Positions 1 through 7,429 of a DNA stretch of 31,215 nucleotides are shown one piece after another; position 1 is the stretch's first letter, and every line of letters begins with the position of its first letter. A model generated the notes under the pieces. That model saw nothing but the letters and a program-made list of their open reading frames with translations, had not been told where the DNA came from and searched no databases. The position numbers and the translations under genes were made by a program. Source of the DNA: Australimonas brisbanensis (lineage in GTDB: Bacteria; Chloroflexota; Dehalococcoidia; Lucifugimonadales; Australimonadaceae); assembly GCA_038147155.1 (NCBI GenBank), contig JAYQTA010000015.1:1-31215 (forward strand). The letters are read 5' to 3'.

Positions 1-13
1 ACTGGGCAGAAGG

Positions 14-928
14 CTACTTGGCGGGCTTGTCGGCCCCGCGCATGCGGGCGGCCATCTCCTGGTCCACGCCGCGCTTCCAGGTGCGCTTGGCCGGGTCGCT
101 CACCTTCACGCGCAGGGGGTGGCCGATGACCGAGAGGGTCATCTCCAGCTCATCGCCGTCCTGGAGGGAGCCCAGGCCCTGGTGGTTGGTGCCGGTGGAG
201 ATCAGGTCGCCGGGCCGCAGCGGGGTGATGCGGGAGACGAACTCCACGCACTCGAGCACCTTGTGACCCATGTCGGAGGTGTTGTAGGACTGGCGCGCCT
301 CGCCGGAGTTGGTGATGCGCACGTCCACGTTCTGGGGGTCGGGCACCTCGTCCTTGGTGACGATGAACGGGCCCATGGGGCCGAAGGTGCGCCACGACTT
401 GACCTGGAAGAAGCTGGTGCGCCCACCGGGCTCGAAGCCACGCGCCGAGACGTCGATGAAGCCGGTGTAGCCGAAGATGTGGTCCATGGCCTCGGCCTGT
501 GAGACCTTATTGGCCTCCTTGCCGATCACAACGGCCATCTCCGCCTCGTGGTGGAAGATGGTGGCGTTGCAGTCCGGGTCCAGGATCACCGTGTCGCCGT
601 CGCCGATGACGGTGTCGGACGACTTGATGAACGCCTCGATGTCCGGCATGGGCCGGGTGCCGTTCTCCAGGTAGTTCACGGCCATGCAGATGATCTTGCC
701 CGGCTCCGGCAGGGGCGGGCGGATCTGCACCGTGCTCAGAGGCACGCCCTGGGAGACCTGCACCAGCTTCTCGAAGGGGGTGCGCAGCTTGTCGAAGTGC
801 TCGATCACCAGGTTCATCAGGTCCTGGGGGTGGTGCACGTGGACGCCGCCGAGGGCCTCGGACACGTCAACGATGTTCTCGCCCTTGACAACACCGAGCG
901 TCCAGTCGTCGTAGAAGCCGATCTTCAT
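14..928 (-). CDS. Fumarylacetoacetate hydrolase (FAH) family protein
   Basis: A 304-residue protein of the FAH fold, a family that cleaves or hydrates C-C bonds in acyl-pyruvate and hydroxymuconate-type substrates using a divalent metal. Visible features are the metal-binding block HHEAEMAVVIG in the middle of the protein, a GFIDVSARG segment matching the family's NDVSAR motif, KSWRTFGPMGPFI matching the usual K-x-D-x-F-x-P-x-GP block, and a C-terminal GDLISTGT that matches the family's GD-x-IxTGTP with N replacing P. The ATG at 928 has GGAGG-type Shine-Dalgarno (complement of 933-938) at good spacing. It lies 32 bp downstream of purA on the same strand with no promoter seen between them, so it is probably cotranscribed. 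The substrate cannot be told from sequence; nothing nearby forms an aromatic degradation pathway. Confidence 0.9.
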   Translation of the reverse strand: MKIGFYDDWTLGVVKGENIVDVSEALGGVHVHHPQDLMNLVIEHFDKLRTPFEKLVQVSQGVPLSTVQIRPPLPEPGKIICMAVNYLENGTRPMPDIEAFIKSSDTVIGDGDTVILDPDCNATIFHHEAEMAVVIGKEANKVSQAEAMDHIFGYTGFIDVSARGFEPGGRTSFFQVKSWRTFGPMGPFIVTKDEVPDPQNVDVRITNSGEARQSYNTSDMGHKVLECVEFVSRITPLRPGDLISTGTNHQGLGSLQDGDELEMTLSVIGHPLRVKVSDPAKRTWKRGVDQEMAARMRGADKPAK

Positions 929-960
929 GGTGCCTCCCTTGGGTTAGGAACGGTTCTCGT

Positions 961-2250
961 CTAAGCCGGGACGATGGGCTGGATCATGATGCTCTCGTGC
1001 CGCTTGGGGCCGGTGGAGATCAGGTCGATGGGGCAGCCCACCATTGACTCGATGCGCGCCACGTAGGCCTGCGCCTGCGCGGGAAGCTGCTCCAGGCGGG
1101 TCGCCCCCGCGGTGGGGGTGGTCCAGCCGGGTAACTCCTCGAACACCGGCACGGCGCGCGCCAGTTCCGGCGGGCGGGAAGGGTAGTCCTCCGTCCGTAC
1201 GCCGTCCACCTCGTATCCCACGCACACCTTCACCGTGGACAGACCGTCCAGCACGTCAAGGCGCGTGAGCACGCAGGAGGTGAAGCCGTTGATGGCCGCC
1301 GAGTAGCGGGCCGCCACCCCGTCGAACCAGCCCACGCGCCGGGGGCGGCCCGTGGTGGTGCCGTACTCCCAGGCGCGCTCGCGGATCTCGTGGGCAACCT
1401 CATCGTGCTGCTCGGTGGTCATGGGCCCCGCGCCCACGCGCGTGGAGTAGGCCTTGAATACGCCGATGATGCCGGATATCTCCCGGGGCGGGATGCCCAG
1501 GCCCGTGCAGGCGCCGCCGATGCTCACCGACGAGCTGGTGACGTAGGGGTAGGTGCCGTGGTCCAGGTCCAGCATGGCGCCCTGGGCGCCCTCCAGCACC
1601 ACGCGCTTGTTCTCGCGCAGTGCGGCGGCGATGCGCCGCTCCACCGGCACGATGTGCGTTGCCAGCTCTTGGCCATAGGAGAGGCACTCGGCTAGCAACA
1701 CGTCGAAGTCGATGGGGTCGGCGCCGTACACCTTGGTGAGCAGCGCGTTCTTGGCCGTCACCACCGGTTCCAGGCGCTGGGCCAGGTACTCGGCGTCCAG
1801 CAGGTCACCCATGCGGATGCCCACGCGCGAGGTCTTGTCCACGTAGGCGGGGCCGATGCCCCGGCCTGTGGTGCCGATGGCCTTGGCGCCCTTGGCGGCC
1901 TCCTCCAGCTGGTCGAGCCGGATGTGGTAGGGGAGCACCACGTGGGCGTGGTCGGAGATGAACAGGTTGGAGGTGTCCACCCCGCGCGAGCGCAGGCCCG
2001 CCAACTCCTCCAGCAGCGTGGCCGGGTTCACCACCACGCCAGGGCCGATCACCGCCTCCACCTCCGGGCGGAAGATGCCGGAGGGCACCAGGTGCAGGGC
2101 GAATTCGCCCTTCTCGTTGATGACGGTATGGCCTGCGTTGTTGCCGCCGGAGAAGCGGACCACCATGTCCGCTCGCTCCGCCAGGAAGTCGACGACCTTC
2201 CCCTTCCCCTCGTCGCCCCACTGGGCGCCGATGATGCCGTAGGCAGGCAC
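961..2250 (-). CDS. purA: Adenylosuccinate synthetase
   Basis: PurA joins IMP and aspartate using GTP, the first committed step to AMP, in the cytoplasm. Diagnostic motifs are QWGDEGKGK near the N-terminus (phosphate loop with catalytic Asp), NNAGHTV, TTGRGIGPAYVDK, GAQGAMLDLDHGTYPYVT, STRVGAGP and TGRPRRVGW. About 429 residues is the normal family length. Two in-frame GTG codons compete: the one at 2256 directly abuts the GGAGGA Shine-Dalgarno (complement of 2257-2262), whereas the one at 2250 sits 6 nt from it, so I prefer 2250. An extended -10 box lies at 2331-2336, downstream of the ROK gene's stop, so purA probably has its own promoter and the FAH gene follows in the same transcript. The other purine genes in view, purM and prs, lie on the opposite strand about 2.5 kb away. 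Confidence 0.97.
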   Translation of the reverse strand: MPAYGIIGAQWGDEGKGKVVDFLAERADMVVRFSGGNNAGHTVINEKGEFALHLVPSGIFRPEVEAVIGPGVVVNPATLLEELAGLRSRGVDTSNLFISDHAHVVLPYHIRLDQLEEAAKGAKAIGTTGRGIGPAYVDKTSRVGIRMGDLLDAEYLAQRLEPVVTAKNALLTKVYGADPIDFDVLLAECLSYGQELATHIVPVERRIAAALRENKRVVLEGAQGAMLDLDHGTYPYVTSSSVSIGGACTGLGIPPREISGIIGVFKAYSTRVGAGPMTTEQHDEVAHEIRERAWEYGTTTGRPRRVGWFDGVAARYSAAINGFTSCVLTRLDVLDGLSTVKVCVGYEVDGVRTEDYPSRPPELARAVPVFEELPGWTTPTAGATRLEQLPAQAQAYVARIESMVGCPIDLISTGPKRHESIMIQPIVPA

Positions 2251-2330
2251 GGGCACTCCTCCGCCGCTGGGCCCCTGGCCTTACGGCGCACACAGAATCG
2301 GGCCCGCGCCCTCGGCGCGAGCCGCCCGGC

Positions 2331-2340
2331 AGTATAGCAG
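2331..2340 (-). promoter_or_regulatory. Extended -10 promoter of purA
   Basis: Minus-strand CTGCTATACT: a TATACT -10 hexamer (2331-2336) preceded by TGC, an extended -10 element. The leader to the GTG at 2250 is about 80 nt. No TTGACA-like -35 is visible. The same ten-base pattern, with one or two changes, precedes purM, secA and the LON-domain gene. Confidence 0.6.
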
Positions 2341-2356
2341 ACAGGTATGCGGGCCC

Positions 2357-3319
2357 TCAGCCTTCAGCCGCCAGCGCTATGGCCCCCCACGCTCCAGCCT
2401 CGGTCCCCAGCGCGGGTGGGACCACCTCGGTGTCCGCGCCCACGTCACCGAAGGTGTGCCGGCGCATCAGCGCCACCGCAGGGGCGATGTAGGCGTCCCA
2501 CTCGTTGGAGAGCCCCCCACCGATGATGATCCGCTGGGGGTTCAGCAGGTTCACCAGCCCCGCCAGGCCGATGCCCAGATAGTGGGTGGCCTCGTTCACG
2601 ATGCGCCGCGCCAGGGCATCGCCCGCGCGCAGGGCGCCGAACACGTCGCGTGCGTCCAGCGCACCCCGCGCGGCGAGCACCCCGGCCAGGCTCGATGCCT
2701 CACCCGCCGCCAGCCGCTCGCCGGCGATGCGGGCCAGCGCCGAGCCGGAGCAGAGCGACTCCCACGCGCCGGGCATGGTGCTCTTCCCGTAAGGGCCGTG
2801 GGCGTCGATGCTCATGTGACCGATCTCACCCGCATACCCACCCGCGCCCAGCAGCAGCTGGCCACGGGTGACGATGCCCCCACCGATGCCGGTGCTGATG
2901 GTGATGAACAGCACCTCGTCCACCCCACGGCCCGCGCCGTAGCGCTGCTCGCCCAGGGCGGCGAGCGTGGCATCGTTGCCCATGAGCACGCGGGCCCCCT
3001 CCAGCCGTTCGGCCAGCATGGCGGCCAGCGGGGTGTGCTGCATGCTGGCAACGTGCGGGGAGTGCACCACCACGCCTGTGCCCATGTCCACCGCTCCCGC
3101 TGAGGCGATGCCCACCCCCGCCACCTGGGTGAGCGCAGCCCCGGCGGCCTGCGCCGCCGCGCGGGCAGCGCTGGCCAGGGCGTCCGCCACCTGTGCGGCG
3201 CTGCCCTGGGCTGGCGTGGGCACCGTCCCCGTCCCGCCGCGCTGCCCGGACGGCGTGCCCGCCACCGCCAGCACCTTAGTGCCGCCGATGTCGATGCCCA
3301 GGTAGAGCGGCTCAGCCAT
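2357..3319 (-). CDS. ROK family sugar kinase (glucokinase-like)
   Basis: A 320-residue ROK-family protein, probably an ATP-dependent glucose or related hexose kinase. The phosphate-binding DIGGTK is at residues 10-15, the GNDA catalytic Asp region at 114-117 and STGIGGG at 142-148. The sugar-binding GEIGH (His168) and WE (Glu187) are also present. Unusually, the ROK zinc motif CxCGxxGC expected between His168 and Glu187 is missing: residues 175-190 keep only one Cys (Cys190), after the Glu. I take the ATG at 3319 because MAEPLYLGIDIGG matches where relatives start; an in-frame ATG at 3343 would add eight residues. Neither has a strong Shine-Dalgarno. The start overlaps the end of the small ORF at 3312-3440, suggesting translational coupling. 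It is followed by purA on the same strand. Confidence 0.88.
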   Translation of the reverse strand: MAEPLYLGIDIGGTKVLAVAGTPSGQRGGTGTVPTPAQGSAAQVADALASAARAAAQAAGAALTQVAGVGIASAGAVDMGTGVVVHSPHVASMQHTPLAAMLAERLEGARVLMGNDATLAALGEQRYGAGRGVDEVLFITISTGIGGGIVTRGQLLLGAGGYAGEIGHMSIDAHGPYGKSTMPGAWESLCSGSALARIAGERLAAGEASSLAGVLAARGALDARDVFGALRAGDALARRIVNEATHYLGIGLAGLVNLLNPQRIIIGGGLSNEWDAYIAPAVALMRRHTFGDVGADTEVVPPALGTEAGAWGAIALAAEG

Positions 3320-3440
3320 CGCGAGAGGGGGCGCCCGCCCCATTGGGCACCGTGTTGCCCAGCACCTTCATGGCCGCATCGCCGATGGCTGCGCGGTAGT
3401 CCTCGATGGGCCGGGGGTTCAGAGGGACGGTGGTCAGCAT
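3312..3440 (-). pseudogene. 42-residue ORF resembling a glycosyltransferase N-terminus
   Basis: A short reading frame with strong third-position G/C bias, an ATG at 3440 and a plausible GCAGGG Shine-Dalgarno about 6 nt upstream, so it looks genuinely coding. Residues 12-19 (IEDYRAAIGD region) resemble the N-terminal motif I recall from trehalose-synthase-type (TreT-like) family 1 glycosyltransferases, but the expected GGGVAE-containing Rossmann domain never follows. The frame ends 8 nt inside the ROK kinase gene. Two readings are possible: the stub of a glycosyltransferase gene mostly lost by deletion, or a small gene coupled to the sugar kinase. I have not verified the family match by search. 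Confidence 0.4.
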
Positions 3441-3612
3441 CGGTGGCCCTGCCTGAGTCCGGCCACGCCGCACATGCATGGGGGATGCGGGTGGGGGCCG
3501 GGAAGGGATGGTGAGAGCGGATCGGGTCGGTGCGCGCAGGGCGCATGAAAGCATCACGCGTGAGTATGGTGCCTGGGCGTACGCGGGAGGGTCAAGCCGC
3601 CAGGCCAGCGCC

Positions 3613-3618
3613 TATACT
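3613..3618 (+). promoter_or_regulatory. -10 promoter of the VOC gene
   Basis: TATACT about 48 nt upstream of the GTG start at 3667. No clear -35 is seen at 17 bp spacing. An AGGAGG Shine-Dalgarno lies at 3656-3661, 5 nt before the start. The 3441-3666 interval is otherwise a divergent intergenic region between the minus-strand ROK unit and this gene. Confidence 0.55.
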
Positions 3619-3666
3619 CTGGCTGCATCGCGCGCCGCCAGGCCCGCGTTCGCCCAGGAGGCTCGT

Positions 3667-4533
3667 GTGGCTGACTTCGACCGCACCACCCAGGACGTGG
3701 GGAACATCCTCTCCTTCGACCACCTGAACGTGACCGTGCCGGACCAGCAGGCAGCCACGTCGTTCTACATCGTGGGGCTGGGCCTCACCCGCGACCCCTA
3801 TCTGACGGTGGGGCTGGAGAACATGTGGGTCAACGCCGGCCGCCAGCAGTTCCACCTGCCCACTCGCCCGCAGGCGCAGGTGGTGCGCGGGCGCATCGGT
3901 CTGGTGGTGCCCTCCCGCGCCCAGTTGGAGGAGCGCCTCGCGCGCACCGCCCCCGCGCTGGAGGGCACGGCCTTCGCCTTCAAGGAGCACCACGGTCACC
4001 TGGACGTCACCTGCCCGTGGGGCAACGAGTTCGTGGTGAACGAGGCGGGCCCGGACCTGTTCGGCGGCACGGTGCTGGGGATGCCGTGGCTGGAGCTGGA
4101 CGTGCCCGCAGGCACGGCGGCGGGCATCGCTCGCTTCTACGCGCAGGTGATGGGTGCCCCGGCCACGGTGGGTACGGTGCGCCGGAACCCGGCTGCGCTG
4201 GTGCCCATGGGGCGCGGCCAGCACATCGCCTTCCGGGAGAGCGAGGGCGATCTGCCCGCCTACGACGGGCACCACATCGCCATCTACCTGGCCGACTTCG
4301 CGGGGCCCCACGCGCGGCTGGCGGAGCGGGGGCTGGTGAGCGAGGAATCCTCCGAGGTGCAGTACCGGTTCGTGGACATCGTGGACCCGGACACGTGCGC
4401 GGTGCTCTATCAGCTGGAGCACGAGGTGCGCTCCATGCACCACCCCATGTACGCCCGCCCGCTGGTGAACCGGGACGCGGCGGTGGACCAGCGCTCCTAC
4501 ACCCGGGGGGCGGATGCGCTGCTCGTGGGCTGA
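3667..4533 (+). CDS. Two-module VOC (glyoxalase/dioxygenase superfamily) protein
   Basis: A 288-residue protein with two consecutive vicinal-oxygen-chelate modules, roughly residues 18-125 and 137-255. The first opens with FDHLNVTVPD, a typical first beta strand carrying a potential metal-binding His; the second ends with YQLEHEVRS, whose Glu sits where VOC enzymes place the last metal ligand. Extradiol dioxygenases and glyoxalase-type enzymes share this architecture, so the reaction cannot be assigned. The GTG at 3667 is chosen because AGGAGG lies 5 nt upstream and translation then begins just before the first module; the longer upstream frame has no support. The same frame stays coding-like for 36 more codons after the TGA at 4531-4533 (see separate entry). 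Confidence 0.88.
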   Translation: MADFDRTTQDVGNILSFDHLNVTVPDQQAATSFYIVGLGLTRDPYLTVGLENMWVNAGRQQFHLPTRPQAQVVRGRIGLVVPSRAQLEERLARTAPALEGTAFAFKEHHGHLDVTCPWGNEFVVNEAGPDLFGGTVLGMPWLELDVPAGTAAGIARFYAQVMGAPATVGTVRRNPAALVPMGRGQHIAFRESEGDLPAYDGHHIAIYLADFAGPHARLAERGLVSEESSEVQYRFVDIVDPDTCAVLYQLEHEVRSMHHPMYARPLVNRDAAVDQRSYTRGADALLVG

Positions 4534-4644
4534 CCACGGACCAGGGGCGGCATCTTCCCCGACCAGGTGCACGCGCGTCAGGGCCCGGGCCCCAAACAGG
4601 TGGTGAGCACCGTCAACGTCTCCACCTGGAACGGCGCGAACTAG
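4534..4644 (+). pseudogene. Coding-like tail in frame after the VOC stop codon
   Basis: Directly after the VOC gene's TGA the same frame stays open for 36 codons to a TAG at 4642-4644. Of the last 30 sense codons (4552-4641), 28 end in G or C, as in the genes around it. The predicted peptide ends in QVVSTVNVSTWNGAN. It could be a nonsense-truncated C-terminus of the VOC protein, or the end of another gene otherwise lost. TGA is used as an ordinary stop elsewhere in this window, so a recoded TGA is unlikely. I do not recognise the tail. Confidence 0.4.
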
Positions 4645-4670
4645 GGGCAAGCGCAGCGTGCGGGCTCGCC

Positions 4671-4680
4671 CTGCTAGAAT
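4671..4680 (+). promoter_or_regulatory. Extended -10 promoter of purM
   Basis: CTGCTAGAAT, with TAGAAT at 4675-4680 preceded by TGC. The leader to the GTG at 4710 is about 29 nt. The identical decamer occurs upstream of secA at 24762-24771. Confidence 0.6.
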
Positions 4681-4709
4681 GGCGCCACCCTCCCCCCAGG
4701 ACGCTCGCC

Positions 4710-5804
4710 GTGACCAACCAGCCCCAACGCCACCTCACCTACTCCGAGGCGGGCGTTGACACCGATGCCGCCGCACGGGGCCTCGCATCGCTGCTGGGCT
4801 GGGTGCGCCGCACCGAGGCCTACCGCACCGGGCTGGGCGGCCCGCTGGTGCCCAACGGCTTCTTCGCCAACGTGCTGGGCATGACGGACCAGTTGTCCCT
4901 CGCCATCACCACCGACGGCGTGGGCTCCAAGTCCGCCGTGGCCCAGCTGGCCGGGCGCTACGAGCCCATCGGGTGGGACGCCGTTGCCGTGAACGTCAAC
5001 GACGTCATCTGCGTGGGCGCGGAGCCCGCCGCGCTGGTGGACTACATCTCCCTCCAGGCCCCGCACCCCGACCTGCTGGAGCAGCTGGGCAAGGGCATGC
5101 ACGATGCCGCTCAGCGTTCGGGCGTCGCCATCGTGGGCGGGGAGCTCTCCCAGCACCCCGACACCCTCACCGGCCCGCGCCCCGGCTATGCCTTCGACAT
5201 CTCCGGCACCTGCGTGGGAGTGCTGGACTCGCGCGCGCCCATCACGGGCGCGGCCATACGCCCGGGCGATATGATCCTGGGCCTGCCCTCCAACGGTATC
5301 CACGCCAACGGCCTCACCCTGGCCCGGCGCGTGTTGCTGGCGACCCCGGACGCCATCGACGCTGTGGTGCCCGAGTGTGGGCGCACCGTGGGCGAGGAGC
5401 TGCTGCGCCCCACGCACATCTACGTGCCAGAGGCGGCGGCGCTGCTCCAGGCGGGGGTGGACGTGCGGGGGCTCGCCCACATCAGTGGCGACGGCCTGCT
5501 GAACCTCACCCGGTTCGACGCCGACGTGACCTACCGCTTCGATGCGCTGCCGGAGCCCGGCGGGGTCTTCGCCGCCATCCAGGCGCGCGGCGGGGTGGAC
5601 GAGGCGGAGATGTGGCGGGTGTTCAACATGGGCATCGGCTTCTGCGTGGTGGTGCCCGCCGGCCAGGTGGACGCGGCCCAGGCGGCCATCGCATCCGCGG
5701 GCGGCGAGTCCAGCGTCATCGGCCAGGTGAACGCGCAGGCAGGGAGGCGGGTTGAGTTGGTGGCCCAACGGCTGGTGGGCCAGGACGGACGGTTCTCCGC
5801 ATAG
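4710..5804 (+). CDS. purM: Phosphoribosylformylglycinamidine cyclo-ligase
   Basis: PurM (AIR synthetase) closes the imidazole ring of purine precursors, converting FGAM and ATP to AIR in step 5 of IMP synthesis. Motifs seen: YSEAGVD near the N-terminus, TTDGVGSKS, NVNDVICVGAEP, GGELSQHP, GLPSNGIHANG, HISGDGLLNL and FNMGIGF. At 364 residues it is slightly longer than the common ~345. The GTG at 4710 has an AGGA Shine-Dalgarno at 4697-4700 and follows an extended -10 box. The reading frame is open upstream into the VOC gene, but that stretch is a shadow in a different frame from the VOC protein. prs follows on the same strand with its own promoter, so two genes supplying purine precursors are adjacent. 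Confidence 0.96.
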   Translation: MTNQPQRHLTYSEAGVDTDAAARGLASLLGWVRRTEAYRTGLGGPLVPNGFFANVLGMTDQLSLAITTDGVGSKSAVAQLAGRYEPIGWDAVAVNVNDVICVGAEPAALVDYISLQAPHPDLLEQLGKGMHDAAQRSGVAIVGGELSQHPDTLTGPRPGYAFDISGTCVGVLDSRAPITGAAIRPGDMILGLPSNGIHANGLTLARRVLLATPDAIDAVVPECGRTVGEELLRPTHIYVPEAAALLQAGVDVRGLAHISGDGLLNLTRFDADVTYRFDALPEPGGVFAAIQARGGVDEAEMWRVFNMGIGFCVVVPAGQVDAAQAAIASAGGESSVIGQVNAQAGRRVELVAQRLVGQDGRFSA

Positions 5805-5837
5805 GGCTTGGGGGTGGCGGTGCGGCGCTGGCGCGTC

Positions 5838-5843
5838 TAGAAT
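5838..5843 (+). promoter_or_regulatory. -10 promoter of prs
   Basis: TAGAAT lying 34 nt upstream of the ATG at 5878. No -35 match is visible. It falls in the 73-bp gap after purM. Confidence 0.55.
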
Positions 5844-5877
5844 CGGCCTCCCATCCCCGAACGGCAGGCCTCTTTTC

Positions 5878-6891
5878 ATGCAGACCCCCGGACAGCAAGC
5901 GGCGCAGCGCAGCCGCCAGAGCAGGGACATGGCACTCTACGACGACCTCAAGATCTTCAGCGGCAACTCCAACCAGGAGCTTGCCAATGCCGTGGTGGAC
6001 TACCTGAAGATGCCCCTGGGGCGCATCGAGGCGTTCAAGTTCTCCAACGACAACACCTTCGTCCGCTTCAACGAGAACGTCCGCCAGCGCGACGTGTTCC
6101 TGATCCAGTCCTTCTCCTACCCGGTCAACGACTCGGTGATGGAGCTGCTGATCATGATCGACGCTGCCCGGCGCGCCTCAGCGGGGCGCATCACTGCTGT
6201 GGTGCCCTACTACGGGTACGGGCGCACCGACAAGAAGGACCAGCCGCGGGTGCCCATCACCGCGCGGCTCATCGCAGACCTGCTCACCACGGCGGGCGCC
6301 GACCGGGTGCTCACCATGGACCTGCACGCTGGGCAGATCCAGGGCTTCTTCTCCATCCCCGTGGATGAACTGACCGCGCAGCCCATCCTGGTGCGCCACT
6401 TCAACGACCTGCACCTGGAGGACCCGGTGGTGGTGGCCGTGGACATCGGCATCTCCAAGCGGGCGCGCGACTTCGCCGAGCGCCTCAACGCGCCGCTGGC
6501 CATCATCGAGAAGCGCCGCAAGCCGGGGAACCAGGACAAGACCGAACTGCTCAACATCATCGGTGAGGTGGAGGGCCGCACGGCCATCCTCATGGACGAT
6601 GAGGTGGACACGGGCGGCACCATGGTCAACGCCGCCGTCGCGCTGGTGAACGCCGGGGTGAAGGGCGTGTACGCCTGCGCCACCCATGGGGTGCTCTCCG
6701 GTGAGGCCACCAAGCGCCTTCAGGGCAGCCCCATCCAGGAGTTCGTCTGCACCGACTCCATCCCCGTGCCGCCCCACAAGCGCGACGGGCGCGTGAAGAC
6801 GGTGTCCGTGGCTCCCCTGCTGGGCGAGGCGATCCACCGGATCCACTCCGGCATGTCCGTGGGCGCCATGTTCGAGGACCACCACCACTAG
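5878..6891 (+). CDS. prs: Ribose-phosphate pyrophosphokinase (PRPP synthetase)
   Basis: Prs makes PRPP from ribose 5-phosphate and ATP for purine, pyrimidine, NAD, His and Trp synthesis. Family motifs: YDDLKIFSGNSN, the ATP loop YYGYGRTDKKDQPRVPI, the metal-binding TMDLHAGQIQGFF, the flexible-loop region KRARDFAERL and the PRPP site MDDEVDTGGT. Two starts are possible. The ATG at 5878 (337 residues) has AGG at 5866-5868 with 9 nt spacing and fits the short leader after the -10 box. The ATG at 5929 (320 residues) better matches the usual family N-terminus but has a poorly spaced AGGG only 2 nt upstream. I list the longer form; the 17 extra residues are the uncertain part. Confidence 0.95.
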   Translation: MQTPGQQAAQRSRQSRDMALYDDLKIFSGNSNQELANAVVDYLKMPLGRIEAFKFSNDNTFVRFNENVRQRDVFLIQSFSYPVNDSVMELLIMIDAARRASAGRITAVVPYYGYGRTDKKDQPRVPITARLIADLLTTAGADRVLTMDLHAGQIQGFFSIPVDELTAQPILVRHFNDLHLEDPVVVAVDIGISKRARDFAERLNAPLAIIEKRRKPGNQDKTELLNIIGEVEGRTAILMDDEVDTGGTMVNAAVALVNAGVKGVYACATHGVLSGEATKRLQGSPIQEFVCTDSIPVPPHKRDGRVKTVSVAPLLGEAIHRIHSGMSVGAMFEDHHH

Positions 6892-6908
6892 GGTGCGTGC
6901 CGCTCGCG

Positions 6909-6937
6909 TTGACACGGCCGCGCCCCCTCGCTAGATT
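6909..6937 (+). promoter_or_regulatory. Consensus leaderless promoter of the DUF3090 gene
   Basis: TTGACA (6909-6914), a 17-bp spacer, and TAGATT (6932-6937), followed by exactly 6 nt and then the ATG at 6944. A sigma-70-type start about 7 nt after the -10 box would place the first transcribed base on the A of the ATG. No Shine-Dalgarno is present. This is the only -35 consensus match I found in the window. Confidence 0.75.
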
Positions 6938-6943
6938 CCGCCC

Positions 6944-7429
6944 ATGGCTGAGTCTGCTTCCGTCCGCTTCGATCTGGGCGAGTGCCGCATCCTGGAGCCC
7001 GAGTACGTGGGCGAGCCGGGGCGGCGCACCTTCCGTTTGCGCGCGCGTTGCGAGCAGGGCTCGGCGGTGCTGTGGCTGGAGAAGGGCGAGCTCTACCAGC
7101 TGGCGGTGACGGTCAAGCAGCTGCTGCGCTCCGCCGTCCGCACCACGGGCGCGCCCGTGAGCGCTGCGGACATCGAGGCCGCCGCCGACCACGAGTTCAA
7201 GGTGACGGGCCTCTCCCTGGGGCACGATCGCCGGTCCGGGCGCTACGTCATCATCGCCCAGGCGTCCGAGGACGAGGACGACGCCGTGGCCCTGTGGGCC
7301 CCCACCGCGCTGCTGGACCGCATGGCCGACCGCGCATTCGAGGTGCACGACGGGGGGCGTCCGCGCTGCCCCCTGTGCGGGCGGTCCATGGGCATCGATG
7401 GCGCGCACCGGTGCCCTCGGACCAACTAG
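6944..7429 (+). CDS. DUF3090 family protein
   Basis: A 161-residue protein recognisable as DUF3090 by the N-terminal GEPGRRTFRLRA segment, the WLEKGELYQLA stretch and the C-terminal zinc-knuckle-like CPLCG...HRCPRTN (Cys142, Cys145, His155, Cys157). The family is found in Actinobacteria and Chloroflexota and its biochemical role is unknown. It abuts the SCO1664-family gene without a gap (TAG at 7427-7429, ATG at 7430), so the two are surely cotranscribed and probably act together. The start is fixed by the leaderless promoter arrangement: the -10 box ends 6 nt before the ATG. Confidence 0.85.
   Translation: MAESASVRFDLGECRILEPEYVGEPGRRTFRLRARCEQGSAVLWLEKGELYQLAVTVKQLLRSAVRTTGAPVSAADIEAAADHEFKVTGLSLGHDRRSGRYVIIAQASEDEDDAVALWAPTALLDRMADRAFEVHDGGRPRCPLCGRSMGIDGAHRCPRTN

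Noticed and set aside
3825..4709. Long in-frame upstream extension of purM across the VOC gene
   Set aside because: It is a different frame from the VOC protein, gives a low-complexity Arg/Gly/Pro-rich translation, and purM has its own promoter, Shine-Dalgarno and GTG at 4710.
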